Shown here: in pieces, positions 16,181 through 24,585 of the stretch
Position numbering within the stretch: the stretch's first letter is position 1
Layout: the number at the start of each line of letters is the position of its first letter
From: SZUA-1377 sp964622255
Lineage (GTDB): Bacteria > Campylobacterota > Campylobacteria > Campylobacterales > QNZT01
NCBI GenBank assembly: GCA_964622255.1
Contig: CAZUPK010000008.1
Span: forward strand, 1 to 29,398
Length of the DNA: 29,398 nucleotides
Direction: 5' to 3'
Program-made: the position numbers and the translations under genes
Notes under the pieces: model-generated
Seen by the model: only the letters and a program-made list of their open reading frames with translations
Told to the model about the DNA's origin: nothing
The model's database searches: none

Positions 16181-17361
16181 AACTATATACTTTTATAGGT
16201 AAAACAGCAAGTGAAGCACTAACTAAGGCACAAGATGCTTGTGGAAAAGATGCACTTGTAGTAAATACAAAGATGCTAAGAAAAAAAACTCTTACTCAAG
16301 ATGCTTTATATGAAGTAGTAGTTGCGGTAGAGGATGAAAAAAAGGTAGAGAAAAGTGAGACTATTTTTGATAAAAAGAAAAAAGAGGCTATAGAAAATAC
16401 AGCAAAAAATATCTCTCTTATAGATTCTTTATCCTTGGGTGATAAAAAAGAGGGCAATTCCTCAGAGATAGAGGAACTTCAAAAATCTTTAGAAAATGTA
16501 AATAAAAGAATGTTAGAGCTACAAAAGCTTCTTTTAGAAAGTGAAACAAGAGGGGATTTTGTTGTTCCTTTGGAGTTTATGGGTATATATCAAAAACTTA
16601 AAAGTGCAGGAGTAAAACATAGTGATATAAAAGAGATAGTTGGCGAAAGTATGAGATTTATGCCAACATATATGAAATCATCCGATGAAATGATAGAAAG
16701 ATATTTCAAAGTTTTATTAAAAAAGATGATACCGGTTAGGCGAGAAATACCTATAAAAAAACAAAAAGTTATTATGATGGTAGGACCAACTGGAGTTGGG
16801 AAAACTACAACTTTGGCAAAACTAGCAGCAAGATATTCTATATTAGAGTATAACTATAGGATAGGAATAATATCGCTTGATACTTATCGCATAGGAGCAG
16901 TTGAGCAACTATACCAATATGCAAAGATGATGAAACTTCCTATAGAGGATGTTATAGGAGTAGAAGATTTTAAAAAAGCTATAGAGAGATTTATAAATAT
17001 GGATATAGTTTTAGTAGATACAGTTGGAAGTAGTCAATATGATAGAGAAAAATTAAAAAAGTTAAAAAAGTATATAGATGCCTTACAAATAAAAATAGAT
17101 GTAAATCTTGTAGTATCGGCTAACTCTAAAATAGAAGATTTAGAAGATATTCATAAAGAGTTTTCTCTTTTGGAGATAGATACTATGAGTATAACAAAAT
17201 TTGATGAAACAAAAACTTTTGGAAATCTATTTTCACTCATAAAAGATATAAAACTCCCATTGACATATTTTAGTGTTGGTCAAGAAGTGCCGGATGATTT
17301 AAAGTTGGCTAATGGTGAATTTTTAGTTAAATGTTTATTTGAGGGGTTTAGAAATGCTTAA
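16177..17361 (+). CDS. flhF: Flagellar biosynthesis GTPase FlhF
   Basis: A 394-residue SRP-type GTPase that determines where polar flagella are built. The N-terminal B domain (1-about 110) begins MKLYTFIGKTASEALTKAQ and continues with a charged linker; the N domain follows, and then the G domain with the P-loop GPTGVGKTTT at about residue 203. Later motifs are DTYRIGAVEQL (G2), DTVGSS (G3, about 287-292) and TKFDET (G4, about 344-349). In Campylobacter and Helicobacter relatives FlhF also affects sigma-54-dependent flagellar gene expression. It overlaps folK by 4 nt and flhG by 8 nt. Confidence 0.97.
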   Translation: MKLYTFIGKTASEALTKAQDACGKDALVVNTKMLRKKTLTQDALYEVVVAVEDEKKVEKSETIFDKKKKEAIENTAKNISLIDSLSLGDKKEGNSSEIEELQKSLENVNKRMLELQKLLLESETRGDFVVPLEFMGIYQKLKSAGVKHSDIKEIVGESMRFMPTYMKSSDEMIERYFKVLLKKMIPVRREIPIKKQKVIMMVGPTGVGKTTTLAKLAARYSILEYNYRIGIISLDTYRIGAVEQLYQYAKMMKLPIEDVIGVEDFKKAIERFINMDIVLVDTVGSSQYDREKLKKLKKYIDALQIKIDVNLVVSANSKIEDLEDIHKEFSLLEIDTMSITKFDETKTFGNLFSLIKDIKLPLTYFSVGQEVPDDLKLANGEFLVKCLFEGFRNA

Positions 17362-18220
17362 AGAGGAGACACAAGCTGATAGGTTGATAAAGTTACTATC
17401 TAATGACAACCAATATCATACTAAGATAGTAACTATTACAAGTGGTAAGGGCGGAGTTGGTAAAAGCACTATAAGTGCAAATATAGCCTATATATTAAGC
17501 GAGATGGGATATAAAGTAGGACTTTTTGATGCTGATATAGGATTGGCTAACCTAGATATAATATTTAATGTAAAAGTTAAAAAAAATCTTGTTGATGTTT
17601 TAAATAAAAAAGCAACTATTGAGGATATAGTTATTCCTATAAATGACAATTTAACACTTATTCCCGGAGATAGTGGGGATGAAATATTTAAATTTAATGA
17701 TAAGATTCTTATTGAAAGTTTTATAAAAGAGATTGAGTATTTTGATGAACTTGATTATATTATTATAGATACAGGAGCTGGTATTTCTAAAACAATTCAA
17801 GCTTTTCTAGCTGAAAGCGATGAGGTAGTAGTTGTTACTATGCCAGATCCTTCTGCTATAACTGATGCATATGCAACTATAAAAGTTGCTAGTAAATTTT
17901 TATATAGTGTTAATTTACTACTCAATTTTACAAAAAATTTTAAAGAAGGTGAACTTATCTATCAAAAAATTAAAAAAGTTGCCGATACCAATATTGGGGA
18001 TTTAGAGTTAAATTATCTTGGAACTCTCTCAAGAGATAGTATCATAAATAAATGTTCGCAAAATAGGGTTTTGTTTGCAAAAGAGTATCCAAGCAGTTTA
18101 TCTTTTTTTGAATTAGATGAAATTGTTAGAAATTTGATACAAAAATTGGAACACAAATTGCTGGGTTCTAAACCGAGAAGTTTTGCAGTTTTTGTAAGGC
18201 GGTTGATGGACAGATTTTGA
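17354..18220 (+). CDS. flhG: Flagellar number regulator FlhG (MinD/ParA-type ATPase)
   Basis: A 288-residue MinD-family ATPase (also called FleN or YlxH) that limits flagellar number and stimulates FlhF GTPase activity. The deviant Walker A motif SGKGGVGKST is at residues 30-39, with switch II as IIIDTGAG near 138-145. N-terminal residues 1-20 (with QADRLIKLL) match the conserved FlhF-activating helix. I choose ATG at 17354 with GAGGGG 7 nt upstream over the TTG at 17339. It overlaps flhF by 8 nt. The C-terminus contains an amphipathic basic region that may contact the membrane. Confidence 0.96.
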   Translation: MLKEETQADRLIKLLSNDNQYHTKIVTITSGKGGVGKSTISANIAYILSEMGYKVGLFDADIGLANLDIIFNVKVKKNLVDVLNKKATIEDIVIPINDNLTLIPGDSGDEIFKFNDKILIESFIKEIEYFDELDYIIIDTGAGISKTIQAFLAESDEVVVVTMPDPSAITDAYATIKVASKFLYSVNLLLNFTKNFKEGELIYQKIKKVADTNIGDLELNYLGTLSRDSIINKCSQNRVLFAKEYPSSLSFFELDEIVRNLIQKLEHKLLGSKPRSFAVFVRRLMDRF

Positions 18221-18233
18221 AGGAGGGACTTTT

Positions 18234-18542
18234 ATGAAAAGTGAAAACTTTGTAGCCTTTTTCACTGTTAGTGGATTTTTTATTGGGCTTAGTTTTTCAC
18301 TTCTAAAGTCTCAAAATCTGATAGAATTTCTTGTTTTTCTTTTTGGTATTACTTTCTCTTTTTATACATTTATACATCTTGTCTTAATATTTTTCTTTTT
18401 CTTTACAGCTGAACACACTATTAAAGACTCTTTTAATAAAGTTGAGAGTGAGGCTATGGTTGATATGCAGGTAAATCAGCTTAAAGAGAGAGAAAAAGTT
18501 ATAGATCAAATAAGAGTAAGCATAGCAAAATTAAAAAGTTAA
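18234..18542 (+). CDS. Small two-helix membrane protein between flhG and fliA
   Basis: A 102-residue protein with two hydrophobic helices (about 6-24 and 30-58) and a charged helical C-terminus (60-102). A clear GGAGGG ribosome site precedes the ATG by about 7 nt. A small gene occupies the same slot in Campylobacter genomes (the Cj0062c position), so it probably is part of the flagellar operon, but its role is unknown. The topology would leave the C-terminal helix on the cytoplasmic side if both segments cross the membrane. Confidence 0.85.
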   Translation: MKSENFVAFFTVSGFFIGLSFSLLKSQNLIEFLVFLFGITFSFYTFIHLVLIFFFFFTAEHTIKDSFNKVESEAMVDMQVNQLKEREKVIDQIRVSIAKLKS

Positions 18543-18553
18543 AAGGAACAAAG

Positions 18554-19237
18554 TTGAGTGTAAGGGCTAAAAATAAAAATTATAAAAAATCGAATGAAAT
18601 AGTAGTTCGGTATATGCCAGCTGTTAGAGCTATGAGTTTTAGACTAAAAGAGAGATTGCCAAGCTCGGTAGATGTAAATGATCTGATTTCCATAGGTATG
18701 GAGGAGCTTATAAAACTATCAAGGAGATATGATACTGAGTTAAATAATTCATTTTGGGGATATGCAAAAAAGAGAGTTTATGGCTCTATGTTGGATTTTT
18801 TAAGAAGTTTAGATGTTATAAGTAGAAGCAATAGAAGACTTGTAAAAGCTATAGATTTAGAAGTAAGCAAATGTGCGGTTGAAGATCTTTATGAGCCAAG
18901 TGATGAGTATTTAGCAGAAAAACTTGGTGAACCGATAGAAAAAATAAGAGAAGCAAAACTAGCATCGCAAATAAATACAAATGTTCCTTTAAATGAGCAT
19001 ATTATGGGTTATAAAGATGAAGATATTGAGAAGATTATTGAAAGAGAACAAATGATTGAAGCTATAAAGGATATTTTGAGTACACTTAGTGATAGAGAAC
19101 AGATGATAATAACCTTATATTACTATGATGAGTTAAATTTAAAAGAAATAAGTGAACTTTTTGACATAAGTGAGTCTAGAGTTTCACAGATTCATAAAGA
19201 GCTTGTAAATAAGTTAAGACTAAAGTTGATAGAGTAG
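18554..19237 (+). CDS. fliA: Flagellar sigma factor 28 (FliA)
   Basis: A 227-residue sigma-28 that directs RNA polymerase to late flagellar promoters such as flagellin. Region 2 contains VRYMPAVRAMSFRLKERLP and DLISIGMEELI, with the RVYGSMLDFLR core; region 4 has LSDREQMIITLYYYDELNLK followed by the helix-turn-helix ISELFDISESRVSQIHKEL. The size is typical. The start is TTG at 18554, with AAAAGGA 7-8 nt upstream. It is controlled in relatives by the anti-sigma factor FlgM, which is not in this window. fliM follows after 8 nt. Confidence 0.96.
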   Translation: MSVRAKNKNYKKSNEIVVRYMPAVRAMSFRLKERLPSSVDVNDLISIGMEELIKLSRRYDTELNNSFWGYAKKRVYGSMLDFLRSLDVISRSNRRLVKAIDLEVSKCAVEDLYEPSDEYLAEKLGEPIEKIREAKLASQINTNVPLNEHIMGYKDEDIEKIIEREQMIEAIKDILSTLSDREQMIITLYYYDELNLKEISELFDISESRVSQIHKELVNKLRLKLIE

Positions 19238-19245
19238 GAGCTTAG

Positions 19246-20322
19246 ATGGCTGATATTTTATCTCAAGAGGAGATTGATGCATTATTAGAAGTTGTTGATG
19301 ATGACCCTTCAGATACTTCTAGTATAAAGGAGGAAAAAAGTTCTCGAGAGATAATGTCATATGATTTTAAAAGACCAAATAGAGTTTCTAAAGAGCAGTT
19401 AAAAAGTATAAAGAGTATTCACGATAAATTAGCTAGAAATTTAGCATCGCAAATCTCTACTGTTTTAAGAACCATTGTAAGGATAGATCTTCAATCTGTT
19501 GATCAAATGACCTATGGTGAGTTTTTGATGTCTATACCATCTCCCACAAGTTTCAATATCTTTTCATTGAGACCGCTTGATGGAAATGCTATACTTGAGT
19601 TAAGTCCATCTATAGTATTTCCTATGATAGATAGACTTTTAGGTGGTGAAGGAAAGGCTTTTGATATAGATAGAGAATTTACTGATATCGAGTTAAATCT
19701 TTTAGATAGTATATTTAGAATAATTATGCAAAAGCTTAGAGGGGCTTGGGACAATGTTATGGATTTTCATCCTCTGGTGAAGATAAAAGAGTCAAGTCCA
19801 AATGTAATTCAAATAGTAGCTCAAAATGAGATAGTTATCATAGTTGTTTTGGAGATGATTATAGGTGAAAATAGTGGTATGATAAATATCGCCTATCCGG
19901 TTATTTTTTTAGAATCAGTTCTTTCAAAGATGTCAAGTAGAGACATCATTATAAGCGAGTCAAACTCAAGAAAGAGTAAAAATAAAGAGTTAAAAGAGTT
20001 GGTAAAAAGAGCAGATATAGAGGCAGAAGTTATACTTGGGGATACAACTTTAAGTTTAAAAGAGATACTTGATTTAGAAAAAGGCTCTATCATCAGACTT
20101 AATAGAGATGTCAATGAGATGGTAACAATTTCAGTGAATAAAAAAGATTTATTTAGAGCATATATGGTTGTTGATAAGTATAAAAAAATTTTAGAAATAA
20201 AAAATGTTATCTATAATGATAGAGATGAGGTTAAAGAAACTTTGATAAGATATGAACAAGATGGATTGAAAAGATATCAAACTCTTGAAAAAATTAAAAA
20301 GAAAGATGTTGTAAATGAATAG
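19246..20322 (+). CDS. fliM: Flagellar motor switch protein FliM
   Basis: A 358-residue C-ring protein that connects CheY-P binding to rotation direction. The N-terminal CheY-binding EIDALLE motif is at 8-14, the CheC-like middle domain with the LLGGEG turn is near 130-135, and the C-terminal SpoA domain (about 252-325) binds FliN/FliY. Its stop overlaps the fliY start by 8 nt. The middle domain is followed by a long basic linker (NSRKSKNKELKELVKR). Confidence 0.97.
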   Translation: MADILSQEEIDALLEVVDDDPSDTSSIKEEKSSREIMSYDFKRPNRVSKEQLKSIKSIHDKLARNLASQISTVLRTIVRIDLQSVDQMTYGEFLMSIPSPTSFNIFSLRPLDGNAILELSPSIVFPMIDRLLGGEGKAFDIDREFTDIELNLLDSIFRIIMQKLRGAWDNVMDFHPLVKIKESSPNVIQIVAQNEIVIIVVLEMIIGENSGMINIAYPVIFLESVLSKMSSRDIIISESNSRKSKNKELKELVKRADIEAEVILGDTTLSLKEILDLEKGSIIRLNRDVNEMVTISVNKKDLFRAYMVVDKYKKILEIKNVIYNDRDEVKETLIRYEQDGLKRYQTLEKIKKKDVVNE

Positions 20323-21130
20323 CTTTTTAGAACTTTTGAAAAAAGAACTTGTTACTATCGTAGAAGGACTTACCGGTTGTAGTAGTAAGTTTGATTTTAT
20401 AGGTAAAAAAGATAGTATCGAGTTTGATTCTTCTAAAGTAAAGATAGATATATCTACAGAAAGTGGAAATATATCATTTTTTATGAGTGTAGGTGTGGCT
20501 ACAGCTCTATGCGATCTTATGATGGGTGGAACCGGTGAAGAAAAGGATTCTTTAGATGAGGAGGATTTTGATGCTACAAGGGATATAGTTTCAAATATCT
20601 TTGGAAGTCTATCCACTACACTTTCTGCTCAAGAGGATATGCCAAGTTTAAGTTTCAATATAGAGAATATTTCTGAAGTTTATGGCGGAGAAAAACTTGT
20701 AGGCTATAAAAGGGTATATGAGTTTGATTTTACAGTTGAGAGTGTAAATGGAAAGTGTTATTTAACTGTAGATGAAAAGTTCTTGTCAAATTTTGAACAA
20801 GAGGAACAAACAAAAAAAGGGATGCAAAGCTCCTTATGTAGTGATGAAGTGAAACTAACAGATGAAGAGATAAAAAATATCTCTTTGATTATGGATGTTC
20901 AACTTCCTGTTCGTGTAAGAATAGGAACAAAAACTATTTTATTAAAAGATGTTTTAAAAATGGATATAGGTTCGGTAGTAGAGCTTGATCAACTAGCAAA
21001 TGCACCTTTAGATATACTTGTAGGAGATAAAGTTATAGCAAAAGGAGAGGTTGTTATAGTTGATGGAAACTTTGGTGTTCAGATAGTGGAAATAGGAACT
21101 CAAAGAGAGCTTTTAAAACAGATAAGTTAA
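20315..21130 (+). CDS. fliY: Flagellar motor switch protein FliY
   Basis: A 271-residue C-ring protein with a CheC-like N-terminal part (about 1-165) and a FliN-type SpoA C-terminal domain (about 185-268, with VRIGTKTILLKDVLKMDIGS and PLDILVGDKVIAKGEVVIV). FliY is typical of Campylobacterota and Firmicutes; in Bacillus it is a CheY-P phosphatase. The phosphatase motif E-x2-N is not obvious in the N-domain here, so the enzymatic role is uncertain; structural replacement of or partnership with FliN is safer. The start overlaps fliM by 8 nt. mnmA follows after 23 nt. Confidence 0.94.
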   Translation: MNSFLELLKKELVTIVEGLTGCSSKFDFIGKKDSIEFDSSKVKIDISTESGNISFFMSVGVATALCDLMMGGTGEEKDSLDEEDFDATRDIVSNIFGSLSTTLSAQEDMPSLSFNIENISEVYGGEKLVGYKRVYEFDFTVESVNGKCYLTVDEKFLSNFEQEEQTKKGMQSSLCSDEVKLTDEEIKNISLIMDVQLPVRVRIGTKTILLKDVLKMDIGSVVELDQLANAPLDILVGDKVIAKGEVVIVDGNFGVQIVEIGTQRELLKQIS

Positions 21131-21153
21131 AACACTACAAAGAGATAAAGATA

Positions 21154-22176
21154 GTGGATGGAAAAATCTTAGTAGCTATGAGTGGGGGAGTGGATTCTAC
21201 TGTTGTTGCATATCTTCTTAAACAAAAGGGCTATCAGATTGAAGGGGTTTATATGAAACTCTTCGACGACGAGGCCTATCATAATAAAAACCTTCAAAAT
21301 ATAGAACTTGTTTGTAACTTTTTAAATATAAAGTATCATATTCTAAATTTAGAAGATGAGTTTAAAAAAGAGGTCTATGATAACTTTATAGATACTTACA
21401 AAAAGGGTGAAACACCAAATCCTTGTGTTATATGCAACAAAAAGATAAAATTTGGGAAGTTGGTTGAGTTTGCTTTAGAACACGGTTTTGAAAAGTTGGC
21501 AACAGGACATTATGCAAAAGTTGATAATGGTATCATAAGCAGTGCAAGAGATATATCAAAAGATCAAAGTTACTTTCTGTCAAATACAGATAGAAAATTT
21601 ATGAAAAGTGTTATGTTCCCTTTGGGTGATATGTCTAAAGATAGGGTAAAAGAGATAGCAAATGCTATTGAGATACTTAAAACCATAGCAACTCAAAGAG
21701 AAAGCACTGAGATATGCTTTGTGCCTACAACCTATCTTGACATTTTGCAAAAACATTTTGAAACTGAAAAAAGAGGGGATGTTTTAAATAGCAAAGGAGA
21801 GGTTATAGGTTATCACTTTGGATATATAAGATATACCATAGGGCAAAGAAAAGGATTTAGACTTTTTAAAGCATATAAACCCCACTATGTATTAGAGATT
21901 ATCCCTGAAAAAAATCAAATAATCGTAGGAAATATGGAAGAGTTGTTAAAGAAAGAGTTTTATGTAAAAAATTTAAACCTTTTTGAACAAAATGAAAAAG
22001 AGGTGATAGAGTGTAAAGTAAAGATAAGGTATCGTTCTCCTAAAGTAGAATGTAAACTATATCCAAAGGAAAAAAGAGTAGTTTTTAAGGAACCGCAAAT
22101 CGGAGTTACTCCCTCTCAAGTAGCTGTTTTTTATCACAAAACAAAAGTTTTAGGTTCAGCAGTTATAGTGAAATAA
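21154..22176 (+). CDS. mnmA: tRNA-specific 2-thiouridylase MnmA
   Basis: A 340-residue enzyme that thiolates U34 of Lys, Glu and Gln tRNAs. The ATP-binding PP-loop SGGVDS is at 10-15. The catalytic cysteine C91 sits in TPNPCVICNK, and C188, in STEICFVP, is the partner that forms the persulfide. The central and C-terminal beta-barrel domains are complete (GQRKGF near 230, QVAVFY near the end). The start is GTG at 21154; MDGKILVAMSGG matches the family. Co-direction with the flagellar genes is probably incidental to its function. No obvious terminator hairpin follows. Confidence 0.96.
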   Translation: MDGKILVAMSGGVDSTVVAYLLKQKGYQIEGVYMKLFDDEAYHNKNLQNIELVCNFLNIKYHILNLEDEFKKEVYDNFIDTYKKGETPNPCVICNKKIKFGKLVEFALEHGFEKLATGHYAKVDNGIISSARDISKDQSYFLSNTDRKFMKSVMFPLGDMSKDRVKEIANAIEILKTIATQRESTEICFVPTTYLDILQKHFETEKRGDVLNSKGEVIGYHFGYIRYTIGQRKGFRLFKAYKPHYVLEIIPEKNQIIVGNMEELLKKEFYVKNLNLFEQNEKEVIECKVKIRYRSPKVECKLYPKEKRVVFKEPQIGVTPSQVAVFYHKTKVLGSAVIVK

Positions 22177-22493
22177 TCCCGACATAACCGATACTTTTTT
22201 TATATCTCAAATTCTAAACAATTTATATTGCACAATATTTTAATAACTAAATAGCTTTCAGTCCTATTGGTGATTTGATAACCATACAATTTTTTAGTAT
22301 TTTTCTTCATCTATCTCTTGCCTATTGTGATGTCCCTAAAAATAAGACAAATACAAATTAAGAAGAATAAAAGTATAATAAAAACAGCGAAGAACTAAAG
22401 GGGTTAAAAATGAGTAAAAAAGAAGCAATATATTTAGCATAGTTTAAGGTAAGAGTTACAAAAAAGATACAAAGATAAAAGTAATGATATGAG
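22177..22493 (+). other. 317-nt gap between mnmA and the MidA-like gene
   Basis: No gene of normal size is visible. A TATAAT (22374-22379) may serve as a -10 for the downstream gene, without a clear -35. At 22410 an ATG behind a good AAAGGGG ribosome site starts MSKKEAIYLA, then a TAG stop, and after it the same frame continues FKVRVTKKIQR before the next stop. This could be a short leader or a decayed gene start. Confidence 0.4.
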
Positions 22494-23543
22494 ATGAGAT
22501 TTAGTAAATATATGCAAGAGTGGCTTTATGGCACAAATGGCTACTACACAAAAAAGATAACGATAGGAAAAGAGGGTGATTTTTATACTGCTGTTAGTAG
22601 TAGTATGTTTTTTGGTGGAAGTATAGCAAATAGACTTTTACAAGTTATAGATGAGAGATATTTAACAAAGAGGTGTGTGGTTGTTGAGATTGGAGCTCAC
22701 AAGGGTTATCTTTTAGCTGATATGGTGCAGTTTATCTACACTTTAAGACCTAAACTTTTAGATACTATTAGGTTTATGATAGTAGAGCCTCAAGAGGAAA
22801 GTGCAAAGTTGCAGATAGAGTATTTTAAAAGCTCTTTTGGAGATGTTGTAAAATTGGAGCATAAAAAAAGTCTTGATGAGGTTGAAGAGGAAGAGGCCTT
22901 TGTTGTAGCAAATGAAATCTTTGATGCTTTTAGTTGTGAAGTTATAAATGATGATACTATGCTTTTTATGAATGGGCATAAGCCATATTTTGATAAGCAA
23001 AGTTTAGAGATAGAAAAAATAGTAAAAATGTATGGTTTTAAAAGGGGAGAGATAGGGCTTGGTTATGGAGAGTTTGCAAGAAGTATGCAAGATGCTTTTA
23101 AAAGATATGAATTTGTAACTTTTGACTATGGCGATAGGAAGCAGAGGGTGGACTTTTCACTTAGGATATATCATAAGCATCATACATATCCTTTTTTTTC
23201 ATTAACTGACTTTGTAGATGAGAAGGAAAAAGCAAGAGATATAACTTTAGCAGAGCTTTATAAAAATAGTGATATAACTTATGATGTGAACTTTAACTAT
23301 CTTATAGATGAGTTTACAAAACAAGGCATAAAGTTGGTATGGTATAAAACTCAACTTTCGGCACTTGTAGAGTTTGGTATAGATAAGCTTTTAGAGATGT
23401 TGGCAAGAAATACAGATGAAAAGACTTATAAATCGGAGTTAAATAGAGTAAAAATTTTGATAAGTCCTAGCTTTATGGGTGAAAGATTTAAGTGTGTAGT
23501 ATTTAGGGGAAAAGATGAAAGTAGTAATAAATGGAGAAACTAA
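22494..23543 (+). CDS. MidA-like SAM-dependent methyltransferase (DUF185/NDUFAF7 family)
   Basis: A 349-residue class I methyltransferase of the PF02636 family. Mitochondrial NDUFAF7/MidA methylates an arginine in complex I assembly; the bacterial substrate is not settled. The N-terminal signature MRFSKYMQEWLYGTNGYY and GDFYTAVSS fits the family start ('FxxfmxxaLYxPxxGYY...GDF.Ta'). The SAM loop is VVEIGAHKGYLLADM (about 62-76). VANEIFDAF (about 138-146) matches the NE.lDA motif. The ATG at 22494 is the natural start. The last 29 nt overlap thiS in another frame. Confidence 0.88.
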   Translation: MRFSKYMQEWLYGTNGYYTKKITIGKEGDFYTAVSSSMFFGGSIANRLLQVIDERYLTKRCVVVEIGAHKGYLLADMVQFIYTLRPKLLDTIRFMIVEPQEESAKLQIEYFKSSFGDVVKLEHKKSLDEVEEEEAFVVANEIFDAFSCEVINDDTMLFMNGHKPYFDKQSLEIEKIVKMYGFKRGEIGLGYGEFARSMQDAFKRYEFVTFDYGDRKQRVDFSLRIYHKHHTYPFFSLTDFVDEKEKARDITLAELYKNSDITYDVNFNYLIDEFTKQGIKLVWYKTQLSALVEFGIDKLLEMLARNTDEKTYKSELNRVKILISPSFMGERFKCVVFRGKDESSNKWRN

Positions 23544-23715
23544 AGAGATAGAAGAGGGTATAACAGTTGGAGAGCTTTTAGATAGATTTGGCATAAAAGA
23601 TAAAACTATGGCTGTAGCTATAGATATGCAGGTGGTTAAAAAGGAGGAGTGGGATAAAAGAGTGATAAAGATGAATGAAAGGGTAGAATTTTTGCACTTT
23701 GTTGGTGGAGGTTGA
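23515..23715 (+). CDS. thiS: Sulfur carrier protein ThiS
   Basis: A 66-residue ubiquitin-like protein ending in GG (the tail FVGGG), the C-terminus that is adenylated and thiocarboxylated for thiazole formation in thiamine synthesis. It begins MKVVINGETKEIEEGITVGELL, exactly the family pattern. GGGG followed by AAAAG precedes the ATG inside the 3' end of the methyltransferase gene, with 29 nt overlap. ThiG, ThiH and ThiF genes are not in the window. A related sulfur carrier such as MoaD would have a different length and fold start, so ThiS is most likely. Confidence 0.92.
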   Translation: MKVVINGETKEIEEGITVGELLDRFGIKDKTMAVAIDMQVVKKEEWDKRVIKMNERVEFLHFVGGG

Positions 23716-23793
23716 TAAAAAAAAGGGTTATTAAAATCCACTTAAGATAATGATTGTATAATTCAAAGCAGATTTAAGTTGTGGAGAATTATT

Positions 23794-24438
23794 ATGAAGA
23801 CTATTTCTGTATTGGTTGGTGGTTTGCTTTTAGTTTCTATTGGGTTTGCAGATGATACTAAGGTTAAAATCACTAAAAATATATCAAGTATAACAGTAAG
23901 TCATCTAGGGCAAAAAGTGGAGGTAAAAAGGATACAAGATCCCTATCATATTTTAAGTGATGATTATACTAAAACCTCAAGAGAGTGTCCGCCATTTTGC
24001 ATACATCCTATGAAGGTTGCTAATGGAGTTAAGACCATAGGTGAGGTAGAGATGATGGACTATATCAAAAACTATGTAAACAAAGATAGAGGTGTTATAG
24101 TAGATGCTAGACTTCCAAGTTGGTATAAAGTTGAGACTATTCCGTCGGCTATAAATATACCTTTTACACTTCTTGAAGAGGCAGATAAAGAGACTGTTGA
24201 TACCATATTTAGCTCTCTTGGTGCTAAAAGGAATAAAAATGGATGGGATTTTTCAAATGCTAAAACTTTGATAGTTTTTGATAATGGTGTTTGGTGTGAT
24301 CAAGCAACAAGATTTGTCAAAAGCATACTAAAAGCTGGTTATCCCGCTCAAAAGATGGCCTACTATAGAGATGGCTTTCAAGGATGGAAACTTTTAGGGC
24401 TTACTACGGTTATTATGGAAAAAAAAGAGGTTAGGTAG
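23794..24438 (+). CDS. Exported rhodanese-domain protein
   Basis: A 214-residue periplasmic protein. The signal peptide is MKTISVLVGGLLLVSIGFA, probably cut after A19. I prefer ATG 23794, with GGAG upstream, to the TTG at 23779. A rhodanese domain occupies about 82-205: an inactive-looking N part with VIVDARLPSW (101-110), then the catalytic-loop cysteine C168 in DNGVWCDQATR. A CPPFC pair (C65, C69) precedes the domain, a motif I associate with sulfurtransferase-like proteins of this group. Sulfur or thiol transfer in the periplasm is inferred; the donor and acceptor are unknown. It is 78 nt downstream of thiS. Confidence 0.88.
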   Translation: MKTISVLVGGLLLVSIGFADDTKVKITKNISSITVSHLGQKVEVKRIQDPYHILSDDYTKTSRECPPFCIHPMKVANGVKTIGEVEMMDYIKNYVNKDRGVIVDARLPSWYKVETIPSAINIPFTLLEEADKETVDTIFSSLGAKRNKNGWDFSNAKTLIVFDNGVWCDQATRFVKSILKAGYPAQKMAYYRDGFQGWKLLGLTTVIMEKKEVR

Positions 24439-24459
24439 GATTTTTCCTCACTCTTTTTT
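24421..24459 (+). terminator. Terminator at the end of the rhodanese gene
   Basis: AAAAAAGAG (24421-24429) and CTCTTTTTT (24451-24459) pair perfectly, and the inner AGGA and TCCT extend the stem. The T run is part of the 3' arm, and the gene's stop codon lies inside the loop side of the structure. Confidence 0.6.
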
Positions 24460-24585
24460 GATAACATTTTGACAAATAGTTGTGTCTGGTGGATTAGAGT
24501 GGTGGTGTGATTTTTAGGTTTTGGGTAGTGTGCTGTATTTTGGTTGGTTGTTTTTTTATGTTAAAATTTGGAAGGTGATTTTGTT

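Noticed and set aside
20191..20616. 141-codon minus-strand frame opposite fliM and fliY
   Set aside because: It lies entirely opposite two confident flagellar genes, and its hydrophobic Ser/Phe-rich composition is typical of antisense of AT-rich coding DNA.
23439..23741. 100-codon minus-strand frame opposite the MidA-like gene and thiS
   Set aside because: It is a shadow of two overlapping genes on the other strand, with no ribosome site.
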